A stretch of 64,000 nt of DNA from Bacteroidales bacterium (GCA_003249255.1 QKJP01000048.1:372001-436000); one strand, 5' to 3'; positions 55,665-64,000 are shown, numbered from the stretch's first letter. Notes: generated by a model from the letters alone, not told the origin. Numbers and translations: made by a program.

Positions 55665-55976
55665 ATGAGTATTTTATTAAACTTTGCGATGTTCCCTACA
55701 GACAAAGGGGCAAGTGTTAGCGAATATGTAAGTAAAGTAATCGAAAACATTAAAGACAGTGGAGTCTCCTATAAACTGAACTCCATGGGCACCACCATCG
55801 AAACTGAAACCATGGCAGATGCATTAAAAGTGGTAGAAGACAGTTACAAAATACTTGAACCTTATTCTGACAGGATATACTGTACAATAAACATTGATGC
55901 CAGACCCAATATATCGAACAGAATGGGCGGCAAAATTGAGTCGATCGAAGAAAAGATAGGTAATGTAAATCATTAA
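55665..55976 (+). CDS. MTH1187-family thiamine-binding protein
   Basis: This 103-residue cytosolic protein has the ferredoxin-like fold pattern of the MTH1187/YkoF group: MSILLNFAMFPTDKGASVSEYVSKVIENIKDSGVSYKLNSMGTTIET in the first half, and a DARPN block near residue 88. Members bind thiamine or its precursor and often sit with thiamine uptake genes, but none are near here. It starts 3 nt after the Ig-like lipoprotein gene. Confidence 0.85.
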   Translation: MSILLNFAMFPTDKGASVSEYVSKVIENIKDSGVSYKLNSMGTTIETETMADALKVVEDSYKILEPYSDRIYCTINIDARPNISNRMGGKIESIEEKIGNVNH

Positions 55977-55985
55977 ACTTAACAT

Positions 55986-56001
55986 TGGCACACTCCTTGC
56001 T
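55986..56001 (+). promoter_or_regulatory. Consensus sigma54 (-24/-12) promoter
   Basis: TGGCAC, 5 nt, TTGCT matches the sigma54 consensus at every defined base, and GG and GC are separated by exactly 10 nt. The start point would be near 56012, 12 nt before the ATG at 56024. It lies 9 nt after the stop of the thiamine-binding protein gene. An NtrC-type activator is encoded at 42940-44292. Confidence 0.55.
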
Positions 56002-56023
56002 TCATTTCACAAAACACTCTTGC

Positions 56024-56848
56024 ATGACACCTCTATTTAATAAAGTACTCTTGGTAATTGCCTTTGTACTAACTACAATTATTACTTCTGGGCAGTGCAA
56101 CGAAAAGAACTTTGCATTTCAGGAAGGAGAAGTTATAAACTACCATGCCTATTACAATTGGGGATTCATTTGGCTAAATGCCGGAATGGTTACTTTTACT
56201 GTAGATAAAACCCAAGTCGATAATAAGCCTGCGTATTATTTAAAATCTCATGGCAGCACATACGGAACTTACGACAAGCTATTTGAAGTAAGAGACACTT
56301 TTGAAACCAAAGTGGATATCAATTCTTTAAAACCCTTTGAATTTAAAAGAATAACAAACGAAGGCAGTACGCACGCGGAATATTATTACACCTTTAACCA
56401 CAAGGGAAAATCAATTCTTGCTGATATTCAAAAAGAAGAAGAGCCGCGAAAAAAAACAACCATCTCATGGGATGACTGCGCAGCCGATATCTTAACCATG
56501 GTTTATAAAGCCCGCAATATTGATTTCTCGCCCTACAAAACAAATGACAAAATACCCATTAAAATGTTGGTCGATGGCGCAATTCATGAGACTTACATTC
56601 GCTACCTAGGAAAAGAAACTATCAAAAACAGAGATGGAAGACGCTTTAATTGTTTGAAATTCTCGCCCCTCTTAGTGGAAGGTACCATCTTTGAAAGTGG
56701 TGAAGACATGACCGTATGGGTAACTGATGATAAAAACAGAATACCAATTATCGTAGAAGCAAAAATTTTAATTGGATCAGTAAAAGCAGTTTTTGTAGAT
56801 GTTAAAGGCTTAAGACATCCAAACACCGCAGAACTCAAACCAAACTAG
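56024..56848 (+). CDS. DUF3108 family secreted protein
   Basis: The 274-residue product begins MTPLFNKVLLVIAFVLTTIITSGQ, a signal peptide, and has the DUF3108 pattern: FAFQEGEVINYHAYYNWGFIWLNAGMVTFTVD, then HGSTYGTYDKLFEVRDTFETKVD, LKPFEFKRITNEGS, and YIRYLGKETIKN. DUF3108 proteins are periplasmic, beta-rich and of unknown function. The ATG at 56024 is chosen because the only earlier start is a TTG (55985) that overlaps the sigma54 promoter. Its 3' end overlaps the convergent HAD gene by 14 nt. Confidence 0.85.
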   Translation: MTPLFNKVLLVIAFVLTTIITSGQCNEKNFAFQEGEVINYHAYYNWGFIWLNAGMVTFTVDKTQVDNKPAYYLKSHGSTYGTYDKLFEVRDTFETKVDINSLKPFEFKRITNEGSTHAEYYYTFNHKGKSILADIQKEEEPRKKTTISWDDCAADILTMVYKARNIDFSPYKTNDKIPIKMLVDGAIHETYIRYLGKETIKNRDGRRFNCLKFSPLLVEGTIFESGEDMTVWVTDDKNRIPIIVEAKILIGSVKAVFVDVKGLRHPNTAELKPN

Positions 56849-57653
56849 CAAAGCGCTGATACCAATCTTGTAAGGGCGCATTTAACACATGATTCACCAC
56901 TTCGTATTTTCTTAATAAATCAGCGGGTGCATTTTCCACCACGTATGATTTCGAATACTTTGAGAGCATATCCTCATCATTGTAATCATTCCCAACTACT
57001 GAAATATTTTCAGGAGAAATACCATAATTATCAGCTAGCAGCTGCACTCCATAAGCTTTTGAAACCTCATGATGAAAACACTCCATCCAGATACTCTTAT
57101 CATCTATGGGAGAGGTGGCACGAATCACTTTAACCGACCGAAAATCGGCTCTCACTTTTTCCAGAAAGGAGACATCATCAATAAATGCCAAAACTTGAGT
57201 GTAATCTTTTTGAGGCAATTCACCATTTAACTGATTGCCATATTGCACGTTTAAATTCAGGTAACGTATAAAATCGGGATGTTTCTTTGTAAAGGACGAA
57301 TAATAATACAAGTGATTATCGGGTATAGATTCATGCACCGTAAATTCAATCCCATTAGTTCTTAAAAATCCAATAATATCATTAGCTTGTGAATGATTCA
57401 GGTGAGTAGATCTTACCAACTTTTGTTGCTTCCAATCAAACACTCCTGCTCCGGATGAAAACACCAAATAATCAATTGGAAATTCGGATGAAAGTACGCG
57501 TTGGGCAGATTTTAAAGTTCTTCCGGTTGCAATCACACGCACAAATCCTTTTTCGGGCAATTGTTTTAAAACTTCAATATCCGCCTGGTTAAATCCATTT
57601 ACTCGAGAATAAATTGTACCATCAAGATCTACAGCCAGTATTTTTTCAAACAT
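56835..57653 (-). CDS. HAD superfamily phosphatase (Cof / class IIB type)
   Basis: This 272-residue cytosolic hydrolase has motif I DLDGTIYSR (nucleophile Asp9, acid Asp11), motif II VIATGRTLKSAQ, a C2-type cap (about 85-190) and motifs III/IV (a Lys in EVSKAYGVQLLADN, and GNDYNDEDMLSKY). Class IIB enzymes dephosphorylate sugar phosphates and related small molecules, and the substrate here is unknown. It starts 1 nt downstream of metA on the same strand and overlaps DUF3108 tail to tail. Confidence 0.88.
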   Translation of the reverse strand: MFEKILAVDLDGTIYSRVNGFNQADIEVLKQLPEKGFVRVIATGRTLKSAQRVLSSEFPIDYLVFSSGAGVFDWKQQKLVRSTHLNHSQANDIIGFLRTNGIEFTVHESIPDNHLYYYSSFTKKHPDFIRYLNLNVQYGNQLNGELPQKDYTQVLAFIDDVSFLEKVRADFRSVKVIRATSPIDDKSIWMECFHHEVSKAYGVQLLADNYGISPENISVVGNDYNDEDMLSKYSKSYVVENAPADLLRKYEVVNHVLNAPLQDWYQRFASLV

Positions 57654-57654
57654 C

Positions 57655-58572
57655 CTATTTTATTTCATCCAGTAAAAAGGGAGTTGCCTGGTAAACGTAA
57701 TAATTTAACCAATTTGAAAACAAAAGGCTTGCATGAGAACGCCAAGTCACTTCCGGCTGTTTTGTAGCATCATTATCCTTAAAATAATTGATCGGCATAT
57801 CTATTTTAAGACCTTTGGCCAAATCTCTTTCGTATTCTTCTTTCAAGGTATAAGGGTCATACTCCGAATGCCCTGTCACAAAAATATGTCTTCGATCTTT
57901 TGACATCACAATATACACCCCGGCATCCTCAGATTCAGAAAGTAAAATCAGATCATCACAGGCTAAAATTTCATCCTTTCGCACTTCGGTATGACGTGAA
58001 TGAGGTGCGGAAAACACATCATTAAAACCTCTCATCAAAGGCTCTTCAGGCACTTCAACCGTATGCTTAAATACCCCAAACATCTTTTTATTAAGATGAT
58101 ACTTATTAATTCCATAATGATGATACAATCCGGCCTGAGCGCCCCAGCAAATATGGAAAGTGCTGGTCACATTAGTTTTGCTCCAGTCCATAATCTGTTT
58201 TATTTCTTCCCAATAATTGACTTCCTCAAATTCGAGCAATTCAACTGGAGCTCCGGTAATGATCAATCCATCGTATTTTTTAGTTTTCACATCATCAAAA
58301 ACCTGATAAAAAGAAATTAAATGATCGCGAGAAGTATTTTTAGATACGTGACTTGAAGTCATTAAAAATTCAACCTCAACTTGCAAAGGACTATTGGATA
58401 AAGTTCTTAACAAGTGGGTTTCGGTTGCAATTTTTAAAGGCATTAAGTTAAGAATAAGTATTCGCAATGGTCTAATATCCTGATGCATCGCTCTACTTTC
58501 TCCAATTACAAACACATTCTCACCTTCCAGTATATGACGTGCCGGAAGACTATCAGGTATTTTTATGGGCAT
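57655..58572 (-). CDS. metA: Homoserine O-acyltransferase MetA, probably acetyl-specific
   Basis: The enzyme activates homoserine for methionine synthesis. It is 305 residues. The catalytic Cys142 is in [17 protein letters not shown]. The [16 protein letters not shown] block carries the family's His and Glu residues. Residue 111 is Glu ([11 protein letters not shown]). In the family Glu111 goes with acetyl-CoA and Gly111 with succinyl-CoA, so this should be a homoserine O-acetyltransferase. It lies upstream of the HAD gene with a 1-nt gap. I see no SAM riboswitch ahead of it, only the inverted repeat at 58621. Confidence 0.93.
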   Translation of the reverse strand: MPIKIPDSLPARHILEGENVFVIGESRAMHQDIRPLRILILNLMPLKIATETHLLRTLSNSPLQVEVEFLMTSSHVSKNTSRDHLISFYQVFDDVKTKKYDGLIITGAPVELLEFEEVNYWEEIKQIMDWSKTNVTSTFHICWGAQAGLYHHYGINKYHLNKKMFGVFKHTVEVPEEPLMRGFNDVFSAPHSRHTEVRKDEILACDDLILLSESEDAGVYIVMSKDRRHIFVTGHSEYDPYTLKEEYERDLAKGLKIDMPINYFKDNDATKQPEVTWRSHASLLFSNWLNYYVYQATPFLLDEIK

Positions 58573-58620
58573 ATATTATCTTTTTATACTCTACCTCTGC
58601 GATAAGAGCTTATTTAAAAC

Positions 58621-58650
58621 CATATTGCTTTAAACGAATAAAACAATATG
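58621..58650. promoter_or_regulatory. Inverted repeat upstream of metA
   Basis: CATATTG (58621-58627) and CAATATG (58644-58650) are perfect inverted copies. After one mismatch the pairing continues with TTTA/TAAA, leaving a 6-nt loop. It lies between the end of the TetR gene and the metA start. It could be an operator for a regulator such as the adjacent TetR protein, or a hairpin ending the tetR transcript. Confidence 0.45.
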
Positions 58651-58673
58651 ATCATTTTTAATTAAAAGTATTC

Positions 58674-59279
58674 TTAACGTTTTAACAGGCCAAAAAACAA
58701 GATGTTTAAAATATTCTCTACTTGTACCTTAAACTCATCCATGTTTGAAGAAGACTGCACCAAGGGCGCTTCAAGTCCTTTTAAGGCAATCGCAATCCCG
58801 GTTGCCGCCATATTAATATTCTTCACTTGAAAGCTTCCATCATTCACGCCTTCGGTTAATATCTGCTCTAAAAAGGCAGCCTCTTCCTTTTCACCGTTAC
58901 GACGTAATTTCTCAAAGAAATCATATCCTCCATAAATATCTTCAGCTAAAGCTTTCATGTAGTTTTCAAGCTGACTAATGATATCCATCCGGCTCATAAC
59001 ATAATTCCTAAATTTGTCAGATGCAGATAAATCAGATGTTACAATCTCATTCAACTTAGAAAATAAGATAAATTCTTCCTGCTCAATTACAGCTTGAAAA
59101 ATCTCTTCTTTGTTTTTGAAATAATAATACAATGAGCTTTTCCCTTTTCTTAAAGCCATTGCAATATCTTCCATGGTGGTTTTTTTGTAGCCAAACTTCG
59201 CGAATAGCTCTCTGGAAGATTCAATTATAGCACTTCTCATGCTATCAACCCCATCTGTTTGGGAATTAGAAATAGTCAT
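58674..59279 (-). CDS. TetR family transcriptional regulator
   Basis: This 201-residue protein has an N-terminal helix-turn-helix (about 14-60, SSRELFAKFGYKKTTMEDIAMALRKGKSSLYYYFKNKEEIFQAV) with the family's conserved pattern. A divergent helical C-terminal ligand domain follows (about 75-200). No membrane segment is present. Nearby targets could include metA or its own gene through the inverted repeat at 58621. The ligand is unknown. A minus-strand TATTTTTG (59308-59315) upstream of its start is a possible -7 box. Confidence 0.9.
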   Translation of the reverse strand: MTISNSQTDGVDSMRSAIIESSRELFAKFGYKKTTMEDIAMALRKGKSSLYYYFKNKEEIFQAVIEQEEFILFSKLNEIVTSDLSASDKFRNYVMSRMDIISQLENYMKALAEDIYGGYDFFEKLRRNGEKEEAAFLEQILTEGVNDGSFQVKNINMAATGIAIALKGLEAPLVQSSSNMDEFKVQVENILNILFFGLLKR

Positions 59280-59406
59280 AATTCTTGAGTCTTGTTAAAT
59301 GATACTACAAAAATAACAATTGGTCTTAATTTCCTTCTAAAAACAGCTAAATTCTTCGACAGCAACCAACAAACAGCTCATTACCAAAGGAAATTTTCAG
59401 ACCGAC

Positions 59407-61581
59407 TTATTTGTTCGAATCAACAACAGACTCTGAAGCCAAAGCAAAATCCAACTGCTTGCGTTCTAAATTAGCATTTGCAATTAAAATTCTTAAAGGA
59501 TCTCCCAATTGATATTTCCGATTAAAATTTTGACCTACAATACAATAATTCTCCTCATCAAAACGGTAAAAATCATCATCCAGATCCCTAATCGGAATCA
59601 TTCCTTCACATTTATTTTCTACAATTTCAACGTACAATCCCCATTCGGTAACACCTGACACAATCCCATCAAACTCTTCTCCAACATGATCTTTCATAAA
59701 CTCAACCTGTTTATACTTGATGGATGCCCGCTCGGCATTTGCAGCCAATTGCTCCATCTCAGAACTATGTTTGCAGTGATCTTCATATTTTTCTGAACTT
59801 ACTGAACGGCCTCCATCCAAATAGCGTTGGAGCAAACGATGAACCATCATATCAGGATAACGACGAATTGGCGATGTAAAATGCGTATAGTGTTTAAATG
59901 CCAACCCATAATGACCAACATTCTCTGTGGAATACTTAGCCTTAGCCATAGTTCGAACAGCCAAGGTTTCTACAATATCCTGCTCCTTGCGCCCATGCAC
60001 TTCGGTTAACAATTTATTCAAAGAAGCACTTACTGAATCGACCCCTACTGATGAAACATTTAATCCAAACTTGCGAACAAATGATATAAAATTTTCAAAT
60101 TTTTCAGGATCAGGCAAATCATGCACTCGGTAAACAAAAGTTTTTGCAGGAGCGTGTTTTGAAGCTTCCAATTCTTTCTTCCCGATTAGTTCAGCCACCC
60201 TTTGATTTGCTAATAGCATAAACTCCTCTACCAATTTGTTGGAATCCTTGGCTTCTTTAAAATAAACACCAAGTGGCTTTCCGTTTTCATCAATATTAAA
60301 CTTCACTTCTACCCGTTCGAAGCCAATGGCTCCATGGGCAAATCGTCTTTTCCTGATTTCTTTTGCCAATCCATCAATTGCCAAAATCTCCTCAGAATAA
60401 TCACCATTTCCTGTTTCAATGATCTCTTGAGCTTCTTCATAAGTAAAACGTCGATTGGAATGAATCACTGTCCGACCAATCCAGGAGCTAACAACATCTG
60501 CTTTATCATCTAATTCAAAAACAGCAGAAAAGCACAGCTTATCTTCATGGGGCCTTAATGAACAAATGTAATTACTTAAACGCTCAGGCAACATAGGTAC
60601 CACACGATCAACCAAATAGACAGAAGTTGCACGCGAATAAGCCTCTTTTTCAAGTAATGAATCCGGCTGTACATAATGCGTTACATCTGCGATATGAACG
60701 CCGATTTGCCAATTGCCATTGTCGAGTTTTTGTATCGATAATGCATCATCAAAATCTTTTGCATCTACCGGATCGATCGTAAATGTGGTTACCGCTCTAA
60801 AATCTTTGCGCTTTGCAATCTCATCTTCTGTTATTTGATCCGGAATATCTTCGGCAGCATCAATAACGGACTGAGGATAATTATATGGCAAATTAAATTC
60901 TGCCAGAATAGCATGCATTTCAGCCTGATTATCACCAACATCCCCTAACACATCAACAATTTCTCCAATTGGATTTTTAGCTTTTTCAGGCCATTCTACA
61001 ATTTTAGCGACTGCTTTTTGTCCATCTTTGGCACCCTTTAGAGCTTTAACAGGAATAAAAATATCATTCGACATTATCCGATCATCCACAACAAGAAAAG
61101 CCAAGCCTTTAGCGATCTGCATAACGCCTACAAATAAATCCCTCTTCCTTTTGATGATTTCAATAATCTCGCCTTCCGGCTGACGGTTACGTCGTTTGGC
61201 GCTCTGAAACACCTTCACAACATCGCCATGTAAGGCCTGATTCATTTTTGCCCGCGGTATAAAAATATCAGGCCCATCATCTTCGGTTATAATATATGCC
61301 GCACCTGAAGCAGTCATATCAACAGTTCCTTCTACTGTAGATCCCCGGGACAACATTTTATACTTCCCACGGGAGACTTCGGTTAAATAACCACCCTCAG
61401 CCAATTCTTCAAGAAGTATTTGGATCATTTGTAGACCAGTTCGCTTTTTCACCTCAACTAACCGTGCTACCTGCTTATAATTAAATGTTCGTTTGGACTC
61501 TCTATAAAAGAGCTCTTGAATTAACTTTCGCAATTCCTCTTTTTTTGATCGCTGTCCTTTTGTCTCTTTCCTCTTTACCAT
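59407..61581 (-). CDS. rnr: Ribonuclease R
   Basis: This processive 3'-to-5' exoribonuclease degrades structured RNA. It has about 724 residues. The start at 61581 (MVKRKETKGQRSKKEELRKLI) is preferred over an upstream in-frame ATG at 61647, which adds a hydrophobic stretch foreign to the family. Domains in order are an N-terminal winged helix and cold-shock domains (about 1-220), the RNB catalytic domain (about 255-590, metal-binding Asp cluster in TIDPVDAKDFDDALSI) and a C-terminal S1 domain (about 630-710, GEEFDGIVSGVTEWGLYVEI). It is upstream of tetR with a 127-nt gap. Confidence 0.95.
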   Translation of the reverse strand: MVKRKETKGQRSKKEELRKLIQELFYRESKRTFNYKQVARLVEVKKRTGLQMIQILLEELAEGGYLTEVSRGKYKMLSRGSTVEGTVDMTASGAAYIITEDDGPDIFIPRAKMNQALHGDVVKVFQSAKRRNRQPEGEIIEIIKRKRDLFVGVMQIAKGLAFLVVDDRIMSNDIFIPVKALKGAKDGQKAVAKIVEWPEKAKNPIGEIVDVLGDVGDNQAEMHAILAEFNLPYNYPQSVIDAAEDIPDQITEDEIAKRKDFRAVTTFTIDPVDAKDFDDALSIQKLDNGNWQIGVHIADVTHYVQPDSLLEKEAYSRATSVYLVDRVVPMLPERLSNYICSLRPHEDKLCFSAVFELDDKADVVSSWIGRTVIHSNRRFTYEEAQEIIETGNGDYSEEILAIDGLAKEIRKRRFAHGAIGFERVEVKFNIDENGKPLGVYFKEAKDSNKLVEEFMLLANQRVAELIGKKELEASKHAPAKTFVYRVHDLPDPEKFENFISFVRKFGLNVSSVGVDSVSASLNKLLTEVHGRKEQDIVETLAVRTMAKAKYSTENVGHYGLAFKHYTHFTSPIRRYPDMMVHRLLQRYLDGGRSVSSEKYEDHCKHSSEMEQLAANAERASIKYKQVEFMKDHVGEEFDGIVSGVTEWGLYVEIVENKCEGMIPIRDLDDDFYRFDEENYCIVGQNFNRKYQLGDPLRILIANANLERKQLDFALASESVVDSNK

Positions 61582-62124
61582 ATTGAAAATTATACTTTGG
61601 GCTACGTTATAATAAAAGATCAAAGTAGAATCAGACCAAGAAAACACCTCGCAAAAAAGCTTTTCCCTTCCAACTCAAGACTTTTATCTCAAAACCACTT
61701 TTTCAATTCTTTATTATTTACCTTTTTTCATTCGTCTCACCTTACTTAAACCTCATTTATAACCAATTATAAACAAGCCATGAGTAACTATTCCGCATCA
61801 CCACTTTCTTAATTAAGCTCATTACAAACTGAAAAAACAAAAATCCTCAACTTTTATTAGCATTTTTTTTAAAAAAGCAACCTTTTTTTCAAAGAACTGC
61901 TTATTTTTAGGTCTTAAATAAAGAACAACATTTACTTTGTAAAAATCAATAAGTACAAAATACTGTTGATGGTGATAGTAAAACACCCCAAAAGTACTGA
62001 ATGTTTCTTTTTAGAACTGTTCAAGGATGAAAAGTTTTACAAAAGCAAAACTTTTATCACATTTGGGCGTAACAATTGAAAAAAATAGGCTCACACAAAA
62101 AAGTTTAACAAAACCAATAAATTA
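61582..62124. other. Non-coding gap between rnr and MORN-repeat gene
   Basis: This 540-nt AT-rich gap between divergent genes has no supported ORF or RNA. It holds one 9-bp inverted repeat (AAAAGTTTT at 62030-62038 with AAAACTTTT at 62047-62055), about 70 nt upstream of the MORN gene. No consensus -33/-7 promoter was found. Confidence 0.4.
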
Positions 62125-62919
62125 ATGAAACCTACTTTCATCATAATTTTTTTGATAATTACAAATACACTGTTTGCGCAAACCTTTGATGTATATAAAG
62201 GCGATACCATTAACAAAGTTGATGCAAATAACCTTAAACAAGGTGTATGGGTTATATTTGACAATGCCGGCACTCAAAAATTAGAAGAAGGCACCTATGT
62301 CAACAATCAAAAACATGGCATGTGGTCAACATTCTATCCGAATGGAAAAACAAAACACGCAATAACCTATACCAAAGGTTCTCCCCGAGGAAAAGCAACG
62401 TTTTATTACGAAGATGGAAGCCTTTGGGAAGAAGGAATATGGGAAATTGATCACTGGAAAGGTCAATACAAATTCTATTACAAAAATGGTCAATTAGCGT
62501 ACGACTGGTTTTATAACCAAGAAGGTAAAAGAACAGGTACTCAAAAATACTACCATGAAAATGGTGTTACTAAATATGAGGGCGAGTGGATAAATGGAAA
62601 AACTGTTGGAAATCTAAAAATATACAACGACAAAGGTAAGCTTGTTACAGAACGTGTATATAACGAAAACGGTCGTTTGGCTCAAAACATTCACTACGAA
62701 ACAGAAAAGAGCGACGAAAATGAAAGAACAAAGTTTAGTGGAACCGGAAACCATACGGTTTATAATACCCTTCAAAAAATTGAATGGAAAGGTTTCTTCG
62801 TAAAAGGAAAGCTGTTTAATGGAACTCATTACATTTATGATGACAATGGAAAACACATCAAAACAGAAGTTTACGAAAACGGAAAAGTCACGAGAACAAC
62901 CACACCGAATACTTTATAA
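62125..62919 (+). CDS. Secreted MORN-repeat (YwqK-like) protein
   Basis: This 264-residue protein has a signal peptide (MKPTFIIIFLIITNTLFAQ) and about six MORN-type repeats of roughly 23 residues (about 40-190). Each contains a G-x-W/Y core followed by Y-x-N/D-G, for example HGMWSTFYPNGKTKHAITYTKG and GKATFYYEDGSLWEEGIWEIDH. A different C-terminal part follows (about 195-264, with EWKGFFVKGKLFNGTHYIYDDNG). Such proteins are common in Bacteroidota envelopes and their partners are unknown. It is a single gene with its own terminator. Confidence 0.8.
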   Translation: MKPTFIIIFLIITNTLFAQTFDVYKGDTINKVDANNLKQGVWVIFDNAGTQKLEEGTYVNNQKHGMWSTFYPNGKTKHAITYTKGSPRGKATFYYEDGSLWEEGIWEIDHWKGQYKFYYKNGQLAYDWFYNQEGKRTGTQKYYHENGVTKYEGEWINGKTVGNLKIYNDKGKLVTERVYNENGRLAQNIHYETEKSDENERTKFSGTGNHTVYNTLQKIEWKGFFVKGKLFNGTHYIYDDNGKHIKTEVYENGKVTRTTTPNTL

Positions 62920-62973
62920 AAAAGATTAAAAATATTTATTGAGTTAATTAAACTACCTATAAAACACATTCGA

Positions 62974-63006
62974 AAAACACCTTGCAAAAGTTTTGCAGGG
63001 TGTTTT
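62974..63006 (+). terminator. Terminator of the MORN-repeat gene
   Basis: AAAACACCTTGC pairs with GCAGGGTGTTTT (one G-U), and the inner AAAA/TTTT leaves a tiny loop. A T-rich tail follows. It is 55 nt after the stop. Confidence 0.75.
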
Positions 63007-63064
63007 ATTTTATTACAACCCATACTATCGCAACTATTCTACATAAAAAAATGCCTATCCGTTT

Positions 63065-63219
63065 TTATGCATAATTGTATTTACTCATAGACACAAGAGC
63101 CCAGAGTTATATGGAGTATACGATAACTCTCTGTGTCCCCGCCTGCATCAGGTAGGTCTGCGACTCTGTGTTGATGTTTTTTTGACGTTAAATCAATAGT
63201 TTTCCATTATGCATAATTG
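63065..63219. repeat. 13-bp direct repeat flanking the candidate RNA
   Basis: TTATGCATAATTG occurs at 63065-63077 and again at 63207-63219, exactly 142 nt apart. Each copy contains the palindrome TTATGCATAA. The repeats bound the structured segment at 63090-63183. Confidence 0.6.
63090..63183 (+). ncRNA. Candidate structured RNA or attenuator-like leader upstream of cysS
   Basis: GACACA (63090-63095) can pair with TGTGTC (63132-63137), enclosing AGAGTTAT/ATAACTCT (63103-63110 with 63123-63130). Downstream, GCATCA (63145-63150) pairs with TGATGT (63172-63177) and runs into seven Ts. The octamer CTCTGTGT occurs twice (63129-63136, 63164-63171), and both copies can pair with ACACAAGAG (63091-63099), so alternative folds exist. 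No known family was recognised and no consensus promoter is visible. It could also be a small mobile or repeated element. Confidence 0.4.
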
Positions 63220-63340
63220 CGGATATTCAGAAATAAAATCTCTTCAACCGTTACCGTACCTTAGCCTATCTGATCAATTATTAGTATTTTTACGGTCTAA
63301 AATAGCATTCGAAATTAAATAGTTATTACACTTTATTAAC

Positions 63341-64000
63341 ATGCAAAACACTTTATCTATATATAATACCTTAACTCGCACAAAAGAAACATTCAAACCT
63401 CTACATCAAGATCACGTAGGCCTATATGTCTGTGGTCCTACGGTTTATGGAGATCCACATTTAGGACATACCAGACCTGCTATCACATTCGATTTACTAT
63501 TCCGCTATTTAAAGCATCAAGGTTACAAAGTAAGATATGTTAGAAACATTACTGATGTTGGTCATCTGGAAAACGATGCAGACCAAGGTGAAGATAAAAT
63601 AGCAAAAAAAGCACGTTTGGAACAATTGGAACCGATGGAAGTGGTTCAACACTATACGGATCGCTATCACCAATTTATGGATGAATTAAACGTTCAAAAG
63701 CCAAGCATTGAACCCAGAGCTTCAGGGCACATTATTGAACAACTTCAGATTGTTGAAAGCATTTTAAATAAAGGCTATGCTTATGAAAGTAATGGATCGG
63801 TGTATTTTGATGTAGAAAAATACAACTCCACATACAAATACGGAGAACTATCGGGCAGAAAACTAGAAGACCTACTAAGTACTACTAGAGAGCTTGACGG
63901 ACAATCTGAAAAACGCAACAGCTTTGATTTTGCGCTATGGAAAAAAGCAGCTCCGGAACACATTATGAGATGGCCATCGAAATACAGCGATGGTTTCCCC
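63341..64000 (+). CDS. cysS: Cysteinyl-tRNA synthetase, N-terminal part (continues past window)
   Basis: The first 220 codons of the class I synthetase that charges tRNA-Cys. The zinc/substrate Cys31 and the HIGH motif as HLGH (40-43) are in [19 protein letters not shown]. The following [23 protein letters not shown] is the next conserved block, and [22 protein letters not shown] leads into the zinc-binding region. The frame is open at the window end with no break. It lies 157 nt after the U-run of the candidate RNA. Confidence 0.96.
   Translation, partial: MQNTLSIYNTLTRTKETFKPLHQDHVGLYVCGPTVYGDPHLGHTRPAITFDLLFRYLKHQGYKVRYVRNITDVGHLENDADQGEDKIAKKARLEQLEPMEVVQHYTDRYHQFMDELNVQKPSIEPRASGHIIEQLQIVESILNKGYAYESNGSVYFDVEKYNSTYKYGELSGRKLEDLLSTTRELDGQSEKRNSFDFALWKKAAPEHIMRWPSKYSDGFP

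Noticed and set aside
58573-58673. SAM riboswitch upstream of metA
   Set aside because: The leader is only about 100 nt and shows a single palindrome, without the multi-helix core of any SAM riboswitch class I can recall.
1-64000. CRISPR arrays, prophage, insertion sequences, restriction or toxin-antitoxin systems
   Set aside because: I saw no regularly spaced repeats, transposase, integrase, phage structural or defence genes. The MORN-repeat protein resembles proteins sometimes labelled antitoxins, but nothing here supports that label.

Overview
The window is 64 kb of AT-rich chromosome from a member of the Bacteroidota, probably class Bacteroidia (a Marinilabiliales/Bacteroidales-type organism; the order is inference). 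The phylum rests on several signs: a fused lpxC-fabZ gene, the type IX secretion (T9SS) and gliding-family genes porX, porW/sprE and gldH, a T9SS type A C-terminal sorting domain, an RprX/RprY-type two-component pair, and promoters of the Bacteroidota form TTTG-N19-22-TAnnTTTG with little sign of Shine-Dalgarno sequences. I see no prophage, insertion sequence, CRISPR array, rRNA operon or defence island. Most of the window is housekeeping sequence.

Layout. 1-2551: end of an outer-membrane barrel gene and two secreted-protein genes, the second a T9SS cargo. 3018-5570: a lone secreted GH2 glycosidase on the minus strand. 6131-6203: initiator tRNA-Met. 6416-15449: a plus-strand run of envelope and metabolic genes (M23 peptidase, dxr, rseP, tatA, lytic transglycosylase, DUF4837 lipoprotein, a small unknown, M17 aminopeptidase, pdxA). 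15519-20315: a minus-strand lipid A block (lpxA, lpxC/fabZ, lpxD) and an HD phosphohydrolase. 20544-25161: rimP-nusA-infB behind a leader with a terminator-like hairpin. 25335-30078: rprXY-like genes, rnc, fabF and acpP. 30170-34005: purN, leuS and tRNA-Arg(CCG).

34294-44292 is a signalling and secretion region: a soluble histidine kinase, alanine dehydrogenase, then porW-porX-tsaE on the minus strand and a divergent NtrC-type sigma54 activator. 44403-50072 holds a NifU-like protein, Mrp, an alkyltransferase-like protein, and trmB-gldH-ricT-holB. 50240-52729 holds a radical SAM gene, a glycosyltransferase and a small unknown membrane protein. 52816-61581 holds a coiled-coil protein, an Ig-like lipoprotein, a thiamine-binding protein, a DUF3108 gene behind a consensus sigma54 promoter, a HAD phosphatase, metA, a TetR regulator and rnr. 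The window ends with a MORN-repeat protein, a possible structured leader, and the first 220 codons of cysS.

The points most worth following are regulatory. (1) A perfect 17-bp hairpin with a UUCG tetraloop lies in the first codons of rnc, so RNase III could act on its own message. (2) A full-consensus -24/-12 sigma54 promoter sits 12 nt upstream of the DUF3108 start codon, and an NtrC-type activator is encoded 12 kb away. (3) Upstream of cysS is an element bounded by two copies of TTATGCATAATTG, with alternative pairings and a final U-run. (4) A terminator-like hairpin stands between promoter and start of rimP-nusA-infB. No wholly new multi-gene system stands out.
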